Source: Variovorax sp. RA8
GTDB lineage: Bacteria > Pseudomonadota > Gammaproteobacteria > Burkholderiales > Burkholderiaceae_C
Assembly: GCF_901827175.1 (NCBI RefSeq)
Contig: NZ_LR594662.1
Location: 3,100,001-3,164,000 of the forward strand
Direction: 5' to 3'
Length of the DNA: 64,000 bases
The notes under the pieces were generated by a model, which saw nothing but the letters and a program-made list of their open reading frames with translations, was not told the origin of the DNA and searched no databases. Each line of letters opens with the position of its first letter. Within the stretch, counting starts at the first letter, position 1. Shown here one piece after another: positions 1 to 8,835 of this stretch. Position numbers and translations under genes: made by a program.

Positions 1-58
1 TTTCCTGCGCCGCGGCGCCCCATGATTGAAATGAACAGTTCGCGCGGAGGCCGGCGCC

Positions 59-64
59 TAGAAT
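59..64 (+). promoter_or_regulatory. possible -10 element upstream of etfB
   Basis: TAGAAT matches the sigma-70 -10 consensus at five of six positions and lies 50 bases before the etfB start. No convincing -35 is present at the usual spacing, so this is only a weak promoter candidate. Confidence 0.25.
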
Positions 65-113
65 CTTCGGTTCCTCTGCACCCCCGGTTTTGCAATTCAA
101 TGGAGTCAAGCCA

Positions 114-863
114 ATGAAGGTCCTGGTCCCCGTCAAGCGGGTCGTCGACTACAACGTCAAAGTGCGCGTCAAGAGCGACGGCACCGGTGTCGATATCGCC
201 AACGTCAAGATGAGCATGAACCCCTTCGACGAGATCGCCGTCGAAGAAGCGGTGAGGCTCAAGGAGAAGGGCGTGGTCACCGAGATCATTGCCGTGTCCT
301 GCGGCGATGCCAAATGCCAGGAGACCCTGCGCACCGCCATGGCCATCGGCGCCGACCGCGGCATCCTGGTCGAAACCTCCGAAGAGCTCCAGCCCCTGGC
401 CGTGGCCAAGCTGCTCAAGGCGCTGGTCGACAAGGAAGCTCCCCAGCTCATCATCCTCGGCAAGCAGGCCATCGACGACGACGCGAACCAGACCGGGCAG
501 ATGCTCGCCGCGCTGGCGGACCTGCCCCAGGCCACCTTCGCATCGAAGGTGGAAGTGAACGGCGACAAGGTCAACGTCACCCGCGAAGTCGATGGCGGCC
601 TGGAAACCATCTCCCTCACGCTGCCCGCGGTGATCACCACCGACCTGCGCCTGAACGAGCCGCGCTACGTCACCTTGCCCAACATCATGAAGGCCAAGAA
701 GAAGCAGCTCGACACCTTCAAGCCCGAAGACCTGGGCGTGGACGTCAAGCCGCGCCTGAAGACCCTGAAGGTGGTCGAGCCCCCGAAGCGCGGCGCCGGC
801 ATCAAGGTGCCCGACGTCGCCACGCTGGTGGACAAGCTCAAGAACGAAGCCAAGGTGATCTGA
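114..863 (+). CDS. etfB: electron transfer flavoprotein subunit beta
   Basis: EtfB is the AMP-binding beta subunit of the heterodimeric electron transfer flavoprotein, which takes electrons from acyl-CoA and other dehydrogenases and passes them to ETF-quinone oxidoreductase. The 249-residue product begins [19 protein letters not shown] and carries the family's adenine-nucleotide alpha-hydrolase-like fold. The segment [20 protein letters not shown] is the classic EtfB N-terminal signature. I prefer the ATG at 114 over the in-frame ATG at 90 because the family starts at MK(V/I)LV. The gene is followed after 12 bases by etfA, with GAGGAGG in the gap as a strong ribosome binding site, so the two are an operon. 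Acyl-CoA dehydrogenase follows, and ETF-QO is at the far end of the window. Confidence 0.97.
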   Translation: MKVLVPVKRVVDYNVKVRVKSDGTGVDIANVKMSMNPFDEIAVEEAVRLKEKGVVTEIIAVSCGDAKCQETLRTAMAIGADRGILVETSEELQPLAVAKLLKALVDKEAPQLIILGKQAIDDDANQTGQMLAALADLPQATFASKVEVNGDKVNVTREVDGGLETISLTLPAVITTDLRLNEPRYVTLPNIMKAKKKQLDTFKPEDLGVDVKPRLKTLKVVEPPKRGAGIKVPDVATLVDKLKNEAKVI

Positions 864-875
864 GGAGGAATCGAC

Positions 876-1811
876 ATGACCGTACTCGTTATCGCAGAAC
901 ACGACCACGCCACCGTCAAGCCGGCGACCCTGAACACCGTGACCGCCGGCATCGCCTGCCAGAGCGGCGATGTGCACGTGCTGGTGGCCGGTGCCAATGC
1001 CGCCGAAGCCGCAGCCGCGGCCGCCAAGATCGCCGGCGTGGCCAAGGTGATCGCCGCCGACAGCCCGTCTCTCGCGGAAAACCTCGCGGAGAACGTGGCC
1101 GCCCAGGTCCTGGCCATCGCGAAGAACTACAGCCACATCCTGTTCCCGGCCACGGCCAACGGCAAGAACGTCGCGCCGCGCGTCGCAGCCAAGCTCGACG
1201 TGGGGCAGATCAGCGACATCACCAAGGTCGACAGCCCCGACACCTTCGAGCGCCCGATCTACGCGGGCAACGCCATTGCCACCGTGCAGAGCAGCGATGC
1301 GATCAAGGTCGTCACCGTGCGCACCACCGGCTTCGACGCGGCCGCTGCCACCGGTGGGAGCGCCACGGTGGAGAACGCCGAAGGCGTGGCCGATTCGGGC
1401 AAGAGCAGCTTCGTCGGCCGTGAAGTCACCAAGAGCGAGCGCCCCGAGCTCACGGCAGCCAAGATCATCGTCTCGGGCGGCCGTGCCTTGGGCAGCGCCG
1501 AGAAGTTCACCGAGGTGATGGCACCGCTCGCCGACAAGCTCAACGCGGGCCTGGGCGCCAGCCGCGCCGCGGTGGACGCGGGCTACGCCCCGAACGACTG
1601 GCAAGTGGGCCAGACCGGCAAGATCGTGGCGCCGCAGCTCTACATTGCCTGCGGCATCTCGGGTGCGATCCAGCATCTGGCAGGCATGAAGGACTCGAAG
1701 GTGATCGTGGCGATCAACAAGGATCCGGAAGCACCGATCTTCAGCGTGGCCGACTACGGGCTCGAGGCGGACCTGTTCACGGCGGTGCCGGAGCTGGTCA
1801 AGGCGCTCTGA
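876..1811 (+). CDS. etfA: electron transfer flavoprotein subunit alpha
   Basis: EtfA is the FAD-binding alpha subunit that pairs with EtfB. The 311-residue protein has the N-terminal alpha/beta domain ([19 protein letters not shown]) and, after residue ~190, the FAD-binding C-terminal domain. Expected signatures are [12 protein letters not shown], the segment [28 protein letters not shown], and the final [18 protein letters not shown] run. Length and motif order are normal. It lies 12 bases downstream of etfB behind a GAGGAGG-type ribosome binding site and is closed by a hairpin terminator, so etfBA looks like a self-contained two-gene operon. Confidence 0.97.
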   Translation: MTVLVIAEHDHATVKPATLNTVTAGIACQSGDVHVLVAGANAAEAAAAAAKIAGVAKVIAADSPSLAENLAENVAAQVLAIAKNYSHILFPATANGKNVAPRVAAKLDVGQISDITKVDSPDTFERPIYAGNAIATVQSSDAIKVVTVRTTGFDAAAATGGSATVENAEGVADSGKSSFVGREVTKSERPELTAAKIIVSGGRALGSAEKFTEVMAPLADKLNAGLGASRAAVDAGYAPNDWQVGQTGKIVAPQLYIACGISGAIQHLAGMKDSKVIVAINKDPEAPIFSVADYGLEADLFTAVPELVKAL

Positions 1812-1843
1812 GCACCTTCCACAAACCGACCGTCGAAGCAACC

Positions 1844-1868
1844 AGGGCATCGTTCGCGATGCCCTTTT
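1844..1868 (+). terminator. rho-independent terminator of etfBA
   Basis: A perfect nine-pair stem (AGGGCATCG / CGATGCCCT) closes a TTCG loop and runs into TTTT, 33 bases after the etfA stop. It separates etfBA from the acyl-CoA dehydrogenase that follows. Confidence 0.85.
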
Positions 1869-1893
1869 CATATCTGCTGCATTGGAGACAGCC

Positions 1894-3684
1894 ATGAGCT
1901 ACACCGCCCCCGTCAAGGACATGCTCTTCGACATCGAGCATCTCGCCGACATCGCGCAGGTCGCGCGGATGCCAGGCCTCGAGGACGCCGGCCTCGAGAC
2001 CGCGCAAGCCGTGCTCGAGGAGTGCGCGCGCTTCAACCAGGACGTCGTCGCGCCCCTCAATTTGGCGGGCGACAGGCATCCCTCGACGTTCAAGGACGGC
2101 AAGGTCGCCACCACCCCCGGCTTCAAGGAGGCCTTTGCGCAGTACGCGGCGGGCGGCTGGCAGGGGCTGCAGCACCCGGCCGAGTTCGGCGGCCAGGGCC
2201 TGCCCAAGACCATCGGCGCGGCCTGCGGCGAGATGCTCAACTCGGCCAACATGAGTTTTGCGCTGTGCCCGCTCCTGAGCGATGGCGCCATCGAGGCGCT
2301 TCTCACCGCCGGCTCGGACGAGCTGAAGGCAGCCTATCTCGAAAAGCTGGTGAGCGGCCAATGGACCGGCACCATGAACCTGACCGAGCCGCAGGCCGGC
2401 AGCGACCTCGCGATGGTGCGCACCCGCGCCGAGCCGGCGCCCGACGGCAGCTACAGGATCTTCGGCACCAAGATCTTCATCACCTACGGCGAGCACGACA
2501 TGGCTGAGAACATCGTGCATCTCGTGTTGGCGCGCGTGACCGGCGCGCCCGAGGGCGTGAAGGGCATCAGCCTGTTCGTGGTACCGAAGTTCCTGGTCAA
2601 CCAGGGTGGTTCCCTCGGTGCGCGCAACGACGTGCATTGCGTCAGCATCGAGCACAAGCTGGGCATCAAGGCCTCGCCCACGGCGGTCCTTCAATACGGG
2701 GATCACGGCGGCGCCGTCGGTTACCTCGTCGGCCAGGAGAACCGCGGCCTCGAATACATGTTCATCATGATGAACGCGGCGCGCTATGCCGTCGGCGTGC
2801 AGGGCATCGCGATTGCCGAGCGGGCCTACCAGCAGGCGGTGGCCTATGCGAAGGAGCGGGTGCAGAGCCGCCCGGTGGACGGGTCGATGAACGCGAGCGC
2901 GCCCATCATTCACCACCCCGACGTCAAGCGCATGCTGATGACGATGCGCGCCTGCACCGAGGGGTGTCGCGCCATGGCGACCACCGCGGCGGCGGCCTAC
3001 GACGCGATGCACCACCATCCCGATGCCGAGGCGCGCAAGCAGAACCAGGCCTTCTACGAATACATGGTGCCGCTGGTCAAGGGCTACAGCACCGAGATGA
3101 GCCTGGAGGTCGCATCGCTGGGCGTGCAGGTGCATGGCGGCATGGGCTTCATCGAGGAGACCGGCGCGGCGCAGTACCTGCGAGATGCCAAGATCCTCAC
3201 CATCTACGAAGGCACGACCGCGATCCAGGCCAACGACCTCGTCGGCCGCAAGACGGCGCGCGACGGCGGCCAGGTCGCCAAGGCCATCGCCGCCCAGATC
3301 GAGAAGACCGAGGCCGAGCTCGCGAAGCGCGACAGTGCCGCCGCACGTGCAGTGGCCAAGCGCCTGGAGGCCGCGCGCGAGGCGTTCGTCGACGTGGTCG
3401 AGTTCGTCGCCGGCCGGACCAAGGCCTCGCCCAATGCGGTGTTCGCCGGCAGCGTGCCCTACCTGATGCTGGCGGGCAACCTCGTCGCAGGCTGGCAGCT
3501 CGCACGCTCGCTGCTGGTGGCAGAGGACCAGCTCAAGGCAGGCAACGACGTCGCCTTCATGCAGGCCAAGATCGCCACCGCCCGCTTCTATGCCGAGCAC
3601 ATTCTCATCAAGGCACCGGGACTGCGCGACAGCATCGTCGACGGGGCGGAGAGCGTGACCGCGTTGGCGATCGAGGCCTTCTGA
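1894..3684 (+). CDS. acyl-CoA dehydrogenase, ~600-residue type with C-terminal extension
   Basis: This FAD-dependent enzyme oxidises an acyl-CoA to the trans-2-enoyl-CoA and would reduce the EtfAB encoded just upstream. The 596-residue product has the N-terminal helical domain, the middle beta domain with LTEPQAGSDLAMVRT (~residues 165-180), the C-terminal catalytic domain with IYEGTTAIQANDLVGRK including the catalytic glutamate (~residue 440), and the acetyl-CoA dehydrogenase-like C-terminal extension. That length is typical of the long FadE-like subgroup rather than the ~380-residue acyl-CoA dehydrogenases. ATG 1894 is preferred to ATG 1882 because GGAGA lies at a good distance from it. The chain-length specificity cannot be read from the sequence. 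Confidence 0.93.
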   Translation: MSYTAPVKDMLFDIEHLADIAQVARMPGLEDAGLETAQAVLEECARFNQDVVAPLNLAGDRHPSTFKDGKVATTPGFKEAFAQYAAGGWQGLQHPAEFGGQGLPKTIGAACGEMLNSANMSFALCPLLSDGAIEALLTAGSDELKAAYLEKLVSGQWTGTMNLTEPQAGSDLAMVRTRAEPAPDGSYRIFGTKIFITYGEHDMAENIVHLVLARVTGAPEGVKGISLFVVPKFLVNQGGSLGARNDVHCVSIEHKLGIKASPTAVLQYGDHGGAVGYLVGQENRGLEYMFIMMNAARYAVGVQGIAIAERAYQQAVAYAKERVQSRPVDGSMNASAPIIHHPDVKRMLMTMRACTEGCRAMATTAAAAYDAMHHHPDAEARKQNQAFYEYMVPLVKGYSTEMSLEVASLGVQVHGGMGFIEETGAAQYLRDAKILTIYEGTTAIQANDLVGRKTARDGGQVAKAIAAQIEKTEAELAKRDSAAARAVAKRLEAAREAFVDVVEFVAGRTKASPNAVFAGSVPYLMLAGNLVAGWQLARSLLVAEDQLKAGNDVAFMQAKIATARFYAEHILIKAPGLRDSIVDGAESVTALAIEAF

Positions 3685-3687
3685 AAT

Positions 3688-3705
3688 CGGACAGCCGGCT
3701 GTCCG
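3688..3705. repeat. 18-bp perfect palindrome after the acyl-CoA dehydrogenase
   Basis: CGGACAGC-CG-GCTGTCCG begins three bases after the dehydrogenase stop and has no T-tract. It could be a weak terminator, an mRNA-end hairpin or an operator for the nitronate monooxygenase gene 38 bases further on. Confidence 0.5.
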
Positions 3706-3742
3706 CTCCCGCTTTCAACAACCTTCAAGAGACGACCGAACC

Positions 3743-4705
3743 ATGTCCAAGCTCCCTTCCGTGCTCGCCAACCTCCCGTTGCCGATCATCGGCTCGCCGC
3801 TGTTCATCATCAGCAACCCCAAGCTCGTGATCGCGCAATGCAAGGCCGGCATCGTGGGGGCGATGCCCGCGCTCAATGCGCGCCCGGCCGCGCAGCTGGA
3901 AGACTGGCTGGCCGAGATCACCGAGGAACTCGCAGCACACGACAAGGCGAACCCGGACCGGCCCGCCGCGCCCTTCGCGATCAACCAGATCGTGCACAAG
4001 AGCAACGACCGGCTCGAACACGACATGGAGATGGTCGTGAAGTACAAGGTGCCGATCGTCATCACCTCGCTGGGTGCGCGTACCGACGTCAACGACGCTG
4101 TCCACAGCTACGGGGGCGTGACGCTGCACGATGTCATCAACAACGCCTTCGCCCGCAAGGCGATCGAGAAGGGCGCCGACGGCATCATCGCGGTGGCGGC
4201 CGGCGCCGGCGGGCATGCGGGCATCAAGAGCCCCTTCGCGCTGGTGCAGGAGATCCGCCAGTGGTTCGACGGACCCATCGCGCTGTCGGGCGCGATCGCA
4301 ACCGGCGGCGCGGTGCTGGCGGCGCAGGCCATGGGCGCCGACTTCGCCTACATCGGCACCGCCTTCATCGCGACCCAGGAGGCGCGCGCGAGCGACGAGT
4401 ACAAGCAGGCCATCGTCGACGGCAACTCCGACGACATCGTCTATTCGAACCTCTTCACCGGCGTGCATGGCAACTACCTCGCGCCGAGCATCGTGGCCGC
4501 GGGCATGGATCCGGCCAACCTGCCGCAGGGCGACCTGAAGACCATGAATTTCGGCGGCGGGGAGGGCAGCAAGACCAAGGCCTGGAAGGACATCTGGGGC
4601 TCGGGGCAGGGCATCGGGGCCGTCACCGAGGTCGGCACCGCCGCCGCCTTCGTCGAGAAGCTCAAGCGCGAATACCAGGAAGCGCGGCAACGCCTTGCCC
4701 TCTGA
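3743..4705 (+). CDS. nitronate monooxygenase family protein (2-nitropropane dioxygenase-like)
   Basis: This FMN-dependent TIM-barrel enzyme family oxidises alkyl nitronates, and some members are enoyl reductase-like. The 320-residue protein starts with LPLPIIGSPLFIISNPKLVI, the phosphate/flavin-binding N-terminal strand. It carries the GAGGHAG motif with the catalytic histidine (~residues 152-158), followed by ALSGAIATGGAVLAAQAMGADFAYIGTAF, the C-terminal FMN phosphate site. Length fits class I nitronate monooxygenases. It sits downstream of an acyl-CoA dehydrogenase and may share its transcript. Its physiological substrate is not shown by the sequence. The stop codon falls inside the first copy of a 13-bp direct repeat. 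Confidence 0.9.
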   Translation: MSKLPSVLANLPLPIIGSPLFIISNPKLVIAQCKAGIVGAMPALNARPAAQLEDWLAEITEELAAHDKANPDRPAAPFAINQIVHKSNDRLEHDMEMVVKYKVPIVITSLGARTDVNDAVHSYGGVTLHDVINNAFARKAIEKGADGIIAVAAGAGGHAGIKSPFALVQEIRQWFDGPIALSGAIATGGAVLAAQAMGADFAYIGTAFIATQEARASDEYKQAIVDGNSDDIVYSNLFTGVHGNYLAPSIVAAGMDPANLPQGDLKTMNFGGGEGSKTKAWKDIWGSGQGIGAVTEVGTAAAFVEKLKREYQEARQRLAL

Positions 4706-4726
4706 TCAACGCATTGCCCTCTGATC
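4695..4726 (+). repeat. tandem 13-bp repeat at the nitronate monooxygenase / acyltransferase junction
   Basis: TTGCCCTCTGATC occurs at 4695-4707 and again at 4714-4726, a period of 19 bases. The first copy holds the upstream stop codon. The second offers an in-frame TTG at 4714 that could start the acyltransferase. Confidence 0.8.
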
Positions 4727-4770
4727 CGGCCGCGGCGCGCGCGGTCGCCGTGCCTGCGGCCGCGGCGCGC

Positions 4771-5865
4771 ATGCCGCTGCTCGACGTGGCAAAGGGGATC
4801 GCCTGCGCGCTGATCGTCGGGCATCACCTCGCGCGCTACGGCCCGCTGCCGGCCAGTGCCTCCACCCTGGCGCCGGCGCTTTTCGAATGGCTGGCCGACA
4901 ACGGCCGCCTCGCCGTGCAGGTGTTCCTGGTGCTCGCGGGTTTCCTGGCGGCGGGCAGCCTCGCGCCCGATGGCGTGCTGCGCATCGACCGCCCCCTGCT
5001 GCGCGTGTTCCAGCGCTACGGCCGGCTCGCCATGCCCTACCTGGCGGCGCTCATCGCCAGCGTGCTGGCCGCGGCGCTGGTGCGGCCCTGGCTCGTCGAC
5101 GAGGCCGTGCCGGCGGCGCCCGGCCTGGCGCAGCTGGTGGCGCACGGCCTGCTGCTGCAGGACCTGCTGGGCTACGAGGCGCTCTCCACCGGCGTGTGGT
5201 ACGTGGCGATCGACTTCCAGCTCTTCGTGCTGGCGCTGATGGCCATCGGCCTCTCGGAACTGCTGCAGCGCCGCTGGGCGCTGGGCCCGGAGCGCTCGCG
5301 CTGGCTGGCAGTGGCGCTGGTGCTGGTGCTGGCCGCGGCCTCGCTTGCAGTGTTCAACCGCAACGAAGCGCTGGACGATACAGCGCTCTATTTCTTCGGC
5401 GCCTACGGCCTGGGCATGCTGGTGTTCTGGATCGGCCGGGCCACGCGGCGCAGCACCTGGCGGTTCGCCGTGGCGCTGCTGGTGCTGGTCGGTGCCGCGG
5501 CCCTGGCGCTCGACTGGCGCAGCCGCATCGCGACGGCGCTGGTCACGGCGCTGCTGCTGGTGGTGGCACAGCGCCGCGGCGGCCTGGCGCTGGGTGCGTG
5601 GCCGCCGTTGCTGCGGCTGGGGCGCATCTCGTATTCGCTGTTCCTGATCCACTTCCCGGTGCTGCTGCTGGTGAGCGCGGTGGTGTCCCGGCTGGCACCC
5701 GTCGGGCCCTGGATCGGGCTGCTCGGCCTCATCGCCGCCTTCGGGCTGTCGATCGCCGCGGCGGCGCTGCTGTATCGCTGGGTCGAGTCGCGAGCGGTCA
5801 CCTGGCCCAGGGTGCTGGCCCTGTTCGCCGGTCTGCTGGCCTGCGGGAGGATCACGGCGGGCTGA
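4771..5865 (+). CDS. acyltransferase family 3 membrane protein
   Basis: This is an integral membrane O-acyltransferase of the type that modifies exopolysaccharides, lipopolysaccharide or small molecules. From ATG 4771 it has 364 residues. It opens with LLDVAKGIACALIVGHHL, the family's usual first segment with a conserved histidine, then about ten hydrophobic helices including a late LGRISYSLFLIHFPVLLL segment typical of the family. In-frame TTG 4714 and GTG 4750 are alternative starts; no clear ribosome binding site decides between them. It is close behind the nitronate monooxygenase and converges on a glycosyltransferase gene, which suggests a surface polysaccharide role. That role is inference. 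Confidence 0.82.
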   Translation: MPLLDVAKGIACALIVGHHLARYGPLPASASTLAPALFEWLADNGRLAVQVFLVLAGFLAAGSLAPDGVLRIDRPLLRVFQRYGRLAMPYLAALIASVLAAALVRPWLVDEAVPAAPGLAQLVAHGLLLQDLLGYEALSTGVWYVAIDFQLFVLALMAIGLSELLQRRWALGPERSRWLAVALVLVLAAASLAVFNRNEALDDTALYFFGAYGLGMLVFWIGRATRRSTWRFAVALLVLVGAAALALDWRSRIATALVTALLLVVAQRRGGLALGAWPPLLRLGRISYSLFLIHFPVLLLVSAVVSRLAPVGPWIGLLGLIAAFGLSIAAAALLYRWVESRAVTWPRVLALFAGLLACGRITAG

Positions 5866-5871
5866 AGAGGC

Positions 5872-6978
5872 TCAGGGGCCGTTCGCCAGGGCGTCCTGGT
5901 AGTGGCGCGAGAAGGTCTGGGCGATCACTTCCCAGTCGTAGCGCTTGGCCCGCTGCTGGGCGGCCGCCGACATCGCGGCGCAGCGATCGCCGTCGAGGCC
6001 AGCGACCTCGCGCACCACCGCGGCGTCCGCCGCGCCCGCATCGAAGCCGAGGAAGAAACCGTTGACGCCGCGCTCGACGAAGCCGTTGATCGGCGCGATG
6101 TCGCGGCACAGCACGATCTTGCCCGCCGCCATCGCCTCGAGGATGCCGACGCCGAAGCCCTCGTATTCGCTGCCGGTCACGAACACGGTGCGCTGCTGCA
6201 GCTCGTGCATCAGCGCGGCGTCCTCGATGTAGGGGTGCAGCCGGACGGCGGCGTCGAGCTTCAGCGCATGGATCTGGTTCTGCAGTGGCTCGCGCAGGTT
6301 GTCGAAGTCCGGCCCGGCGATCAGCAGGTCGATCGCGATGCCCTGGTCGCGGGCCATGGCGACCGTGTCGATCACCGCGTCGATGCGCTTGTTGCGCGAC
6401 CAGCGGCCCCAGTAGATCCATTTCGCCGGATCGGGTGTCCCGGTCAGCAGGCCCTGCTGGAACTTGGCATAGGCGATGCCGTTCTCGCACTTCTCGACGC
6501 GGTCCGAGAACTGGCTGAAGTACGCAGTGTCCGATTCGCTGGTCGCCAGGATCTTGCGGTAGTGCCGCAGCATAGAGCGCATCAGCAGGCGCTCGTGCAG
6601 CCACTTGATCGCCCGGTGCCTCGTCGTGTGGCGGAAGCCGCCATGTGTGCTCAGCACTGCGGGGATGTGCCGGCATTGCAGCAACACGTTGCCGGTGAGC
6701 ATCATCAGCTGCGGGTCGTGCACGTGCAGCAGGTCATAGCCTGCAGCGAGGCGGCCGAAGTCGCGCGCATAGCCCGCCAGCCGGTTGCCGGCCACGGGCA
6801 CGCGGTACACCTTCAGGCCGTCCACCTCGTCCACGGAGGGCTGCGCGAGCTTGGCCGAGACATGGGCCACGTCGACCTGCACGCCCGGACCCGAGGTGCG
6901 CACGGCCAGTTCGCGAACCACGGACTCGATGCCTCCCACCTGCGGAAAGTAGGTCGGCGTGATGGAAAGAACTTTCAA
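5872..6978 (-). CDS. glycosyltransferase family 4 (GT-B fold)
   Basis: The 368-residue protein looks like a retaining GT-B glycosyltransferase using a nucleotide sugar. The N-terminal domain begins MKVLSITPTYFPQVGGIESVV, with the glycine-rich acceptor loop. DLLHVHDP is at ~residues 85-92 and THGGFRHTTRH follows. The C-terminal donor domain has WGRWSRNKRID and, near residue 285, SEYEGFGVGILEAMAAGKIVL, which contains the E-x7-E motif. No membrane segment is seen, so it is probably cytosolic. It is divergent from cydD and convergent with the acyltransferase. The sugar and product are unknown. Confidence 0.9.
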   Translation of the reverse strand: MKVLSITPTYFPQVGGIESVVRELAVRTSGPGVQVDVAHVSAKLAQPSVDEVDGLKVYRVPVAGNRLAGYARDFGRLAAGYDLLHVHDPQLMMLTGNVLLQCRHIPAVLSTHGGFRHTTRHRAIKWLHERLLMRSMLRHYRKILATSESDTAYFSQFSDRVEKCENGIAYAKFQQGLLTGTPDPAKWIYWGRWSRNKRIDAVIDTVAMARDQGIAIDLLIAGPDFDNLREPLQNQIHALKLDAAVRLHPYIEDAALMHELQQRTVFVTGSEYEGFGVGILEAMAAGKIVLCRDIAPINGFVERGVNGFFLGFDAGAADAAVVREVAGLDGDRCAAMSAAAQQRAKRYDWEVIAQTFSRHYQDALANGP

Positions 6979-7112
6979 TTTGGAGGCTCCGGCAGGGCGG
7001 TCACATTGGCGCTGTAGCTTAGCGGGTGCTGGCAGCCCGGCGGAAAAGCGTCCCGCCGGGGGCTTCGGCGCAACAGAATGCAGGGTGGTGCGTTATCCCT
7101 TAGACTTCAGGA

Positions 7113-7134
7113 AATTTCAGGAAATACTGAAATT
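7113..7134. promoter_or_regulatory. operator candidate upstream of cydDCABX
   Basis: A perfect inverted repeat, AATTTCAG-N6-CTGAAATT, lies 15 bases before the cydD start. A further half-site, TTCAGGAAAT, directly precedes it at 7106-7115. The 16-base core TTCA-GGAAATAC-TGAA recurs with two differences upstream of the GbsR/MarR regulator gene at 20049-20064. This makes it a likely binding site for that regulator. The position so near the start codon fits repression. Confidence 0.65.
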
Positions 7135-7149
7135 ACAAGAAACAAAGGC

Positions 7150-8835
7150 ATGAACTTCTCCGCATCGTCCGCAAGCCTGAAGCGCCTGGCCCCGCTGCCG
7201 CGCGCGGCCAGCCTGGTCCAGGGCGCGGCGGCGTTGCTGTGGCTGCCGCAGGCCGCCTTGCTGGCCTGGGCCATCGATGGGCTGGCGAGGGGTGAAGGCA
7301 TGCGGTCGGTGCTGTGGCCTGCGCTCGGCATCGTGCTGCTGGGCCTGTTGCGTGCCGTCTGCGAAGCCTGGGGCATGCGCCGCGTGTTCTCCGCCGCGCG
7401 GGCCGCACTGTCGGCACTGCGGGCGCAGGCCGCCGCCGCACTCGCCGCGCATTCGCCGCTGGATCGCGCGCGCCCGGCCTCGGGCCTGGCCGCCAGCACG
7501 ATCGCAGAGCAGGCCGAGGCGGTGGTGCCCTACCTGGTGCGTTATGCCCCGGCACGCTGGCGCGCGGCGGTGGTGCCACTGCTGATCTTGCCGCTGGTCG
7601 CGGCCTATTCGTGGGTCGCGGCGGTGATCCTGCTGGTGGCGGCGCCGCTGATCCCGTTGTTCATGGCCATCGTGGGCTGGCAAGCCCGGTCCGCGAGCGA
7701 GGCGCACATGGTGGAGGCCGGCGGCATGCATGCCTTCCTGCTCGACCGCCTGCGGGGTCTGGCCAGCCTGCGCGCCCTCGGCGCCATCGATGCCACGGCG
7801 CTGCGGCTGGGCGAGGCGGCGCAGGGGCTGCGCCGGCGCACGATGGCGGTGCTGCGCATCGCCTTCCTGTCCTCAGCCGTGCTGGAGCTGTTCTCCGCGC
7901 TGGGGGTCGCGATGGTGGCGGCCTATGTGGGCTTCCACCTGCTCGGCACCTTCGAGTTCGGCACCTGGGGCCGGCGCCTGAGCCTGGGCGAGGGCCTGTT
8001 CGTGCTGCTGCTGGCGCCGGCCTTTTTCGAGCCCCTGCGCGAGCTGTCGGCCGTGTGGCACGACCGCGCGGCGGGCGAAGCGGCCCTCGCGGCGCTGGAC
8101 CGGCTGGAGCAGGGCGAGACGGCGCTGCCCGGCGCGAACCCCGGACTGCCGGGCGCGGTGCGCGGCGTGGCGGGCGGTCCGCCGTCGGTGCTGCTGCGCG
8201 GGGTGCACCTCGCCCATGCCGGCGGCGGCACGGTCTTCGAGGGCCGCGACCTGCGCATTGCCGCGGGCGAGCACGTCGCGCTGATGGGCGCCAGCGGCTC
8301 GGGCAAGACGGCCCTGCTCAGCCTCATCGCCGGTCTGCTGCCGGCGCGGCAGGGGCAGGTCATGGTGGGCGGCGTCCTGCTCTCCGACCGGACGGTGGCC
8401 GCGCTGCGGCGCCGGATGGGCTGGATGGGCCAGAAGCCGCATGTGTTCGCGGGCTCGGTCGAGGCCAACGTCGCGCTGGGCCGGACCGGCGCGCAACCGG
8501 CGCAGGTCGAGGCCGCGATGCGCTTTGCCGCGCTCGACGCGGTGGCGCAGGCCCATCCGCGCGCCAGCCTGGGCGAGGGCGGCCGCGGCCTCTCGGGCGG
8601 CGAGGCGGCACGGCTGGTACTCGCACGGCTGGCCGTGAATCCGGAGGCCGACCTGCTGCTGGTGGACGAGCCCACGGCCCACCTCGACAGCGCGACCGCG
8701 GCGCATGTGGCCGAGTCGCTGATCGCGCTGGCCCAAGGCAAGACCCTGATCGTCGCCACCCACGACCCCGTGCTGGCCGCGCGGATGGACCGCGTCATCA
8801 GCCTCGATGCCGTGCCCGTGCAGGAGGCCGCATGA
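7150..8835 (+). CDS. cydD: thiol reductant ABC exporter subunit CydD
   Basis: CydD is one half of the heterodimeric inner-membrane ABC exporter CydDC, which moves glutathione/cysteine to the periplasm and is needed for cytochrome bd assembly. The 561-residue product has an N-terminal transmembrane domain with about six hydrophobic helices (residues ~20-330). Its nucleotide-binding domain has Walker A GASGSGKT (~residue 380), signature LSGGE, and Walker B LLLVDEPTAHLD. ATG 7150 is preferred to the upstream in-frame ATG 7078, because the 22-bp operator lies between them and the CydD-like sequence begins only after 7150. It overlaps cydC by four bases (ATGA) and starts the cydDCABX operon. Confidence 0.93.
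   Translation: MNFSASSASLKRLAPLPRAASLVQGAAALLWLPQAALLAWAIDGLARGEGMRSVLWPALGIVLLGLLRAVCEAWGMRRVFSAARAALSALRAQAAAALAAHSPLDRARPASGLAASTIAEQAEAVVPYLVRYAPARWRAAVVPLLILPLVAAYSWVAAVILLVAAPLIPLFMAIVGWQARSASEAHMVEAGGMHAFLLDRLRGLASLRALGAIDATALRLGEAAQGLRRRTMAVLRIAFLSSAVLELFSALGVAMVAAYVGFHLLGTFEFGTWGRRLSLGEGLFVLLLAPAFFEPLRELSAVWHDRAAGEAALAALDRLEQGETALPGANPGLPGAVRGVAGGPPSVLLRGVHLAHAGGGTVFEGRDLRIAAGEHVALMGASGSGKTALLSLIAGLLPARQGQVMVGGVLLSDRTVAALRRRMGWMGQKPHVFAGSVEANVALGRTGAQPAQVEAAMRFAALDAVAQAHPRASLGEGGRGLSGGEAARLVLARLAVNPEADLLLVDEPTAHLDSATAAHVAESLIALAQGKTLIVATHDPVLAARMDRVISLDAVPVQEAA

Noticed and set aside
7036..7060. Terminator at CCCGGCGG ... CCGCCGGG upstream of cydD
   Set aside because: The stem has no T-tract and lies in the 5' flank of both divergent genes, so neither would be ended by it.
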